NCBI RefSeq assembly: GCF_000381985.1
Contig: NZ_KB907341.1
Coordinates: 186,001 to 250,000, forward strand
DNA length: 64,000 bases
Direction of reading: 5' to 3'
DNA from: Novispirillum itersonii subsp. itersonii ATCC 12639
GTDB taxonomy: Bacteria > Pseudomonadota > Alphaproteobacteria > Rhodospirillales > Rhodospirillaceae
Part shown: in pieces, positions 63,808-64,000 of the stretch
Numbering within the stretch: position 1 is the stretch's first letter
Layout of the letters: each line of letters starts with the position of its first letter
The notes under the pieces: model-generated
The model's database searches: none
What the model saw: only the letters and a program-made list of their open reading frames with translations
What the model was told of the DNA's origin: nothing
Translations under genes and position numbers: made by a program

Positions 63808-64000
63808 TCAGACCCCCGGACGCGACAGCGCCGGATCGAACGGGTTAAGCTGACGGCTGATCCCCGCCGCCTCACGCCGCAGGATGTCCACCACCACCGT
63901 CAGGCGTTCATCGGTCAGTCGGTCCGTCGGGGTGCCGATCGACAGTGCCGCCACCGCCCGGCCCTGCCGGTCAAACACCGGCACCGCCACCCCTGACATC
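63808..64000 (-). CDS. IclR-family regulator, C-terminal fragment
   Basis: The frame enters from beyond base 64000 and ends at 63808, giving about 64 visible residues. SGVAVPVFDRQGRAVAALSI, then IGTPTDRLTDERLTVVVDIL and RREAAGISRQL match the end of the IclR ligand-binding domain, where GVAVPVFD is the usual signature. The gene lies upstream of the split chromate transporter on the same strand, 137 bp away, and may be unrelated or a regulator of it. Confidence 0.85.
   Translation of the reverse strand, partial: MSGVAVPVFDRQGRAVAALSIGTPTDRLTDERLTVVVDILRREAAGISRQLNPFDPALSRPGV

Overview
This window looks like chromosomal DNA of a motile, GC-rich alphaproteobacterium, most likely a member of the Rhodospirillales. 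The signs are: a perfect GTTC-N7-GTTC LexA box at recA, a CckA-type hybrid kinase directly behind flhB, a DUF2336 gene, class III flagellar export genes, a run of alphaproteobacterial-type chemoreceptors, and a mtnP-mtnA-class II aldolase cluster ordered as I recall it from Rhodospirillum rubrum. The assignment rests on reading the sequence only. I see no rRNA, CRISPR array, transposase or prophage.

Layout. 1-2.9 kb: the tail of a di-haem peroxidase, a strong terminator, an AT-rich gap, then an orphan locus of two paralogous unknown proteins, a small third protein and a helix-turn-helix regulator. 2.9-9.6 kb: epmA divergent from efp, suhB, a proline-rich OmpA-like exported protein, a MotA/TolQ-like plus MotB-like pair, and rpmE with its own promoter. 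9.7-16.1 kb: a membrane-anchored class III cyclase, an unknown protein, a DUF218 protein coupled to a CaiB-type CoA-transferase, and a membrane diguanylate cyclase. 16.3-20.4 kb: a dipeptide epimerase, malonyl-CoA ligase (matB) behind a perfect TTGTATACAA palindrome, a TauE/SafE permease and tRNA-His. 20.4-28.6 kb: a methyltransferase, a TetR regulator, both methylmalonyl-CoA mutase subunits, an orphan periplasmic binding protein and the mutase chaperone meaB.

28.6-37.1 kb holds mixed metabolism: DUF2867, an MFS transporter coupled to a thioredoxin-like DUF3088 protein, a saccharopine-dehydrogenase-like enzyme divergent from an Lrp regulator, a methyltransferase, a DUF2336 protein, apt followed by a 113-bp tandem repeat rich in hairpins, and a radical SAM protein. 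37.1-45.5 kb is an array of four chemoreceptor genes interrupted by an XRE-type regulator. 45.9-48.5 kb is a three-gene methylthioadenosine salvage operon. 49.1-58.0 kb is a flagellar region with two divergent arms: fliP, fliO, an unknown gene and an FlhX-like gene on the minus strand; flgB, flgC, fliE, fliQ, fliR, flhB and cckA on the plus strand. 58-64 kb: an EamA permease, recA with an SOS promoter, uvrB, a split chromate transporter and the end of an IclR regulator.

Functionally the window joins motility (export gate, rod base, receptors, cyclic-nucleotide enzymes), odd-chain and malonate-type acyl-CoA metabolism (mutAB, meaB, matB, CaiB) and DNA repair (recA, uvrB). The parts least explained by known families are the 758-2900 locus, the structured tandem repeat after apt, the non-flagellar MotA/MotB/OmpA group, and the palindromes ahead of meaB and matB.
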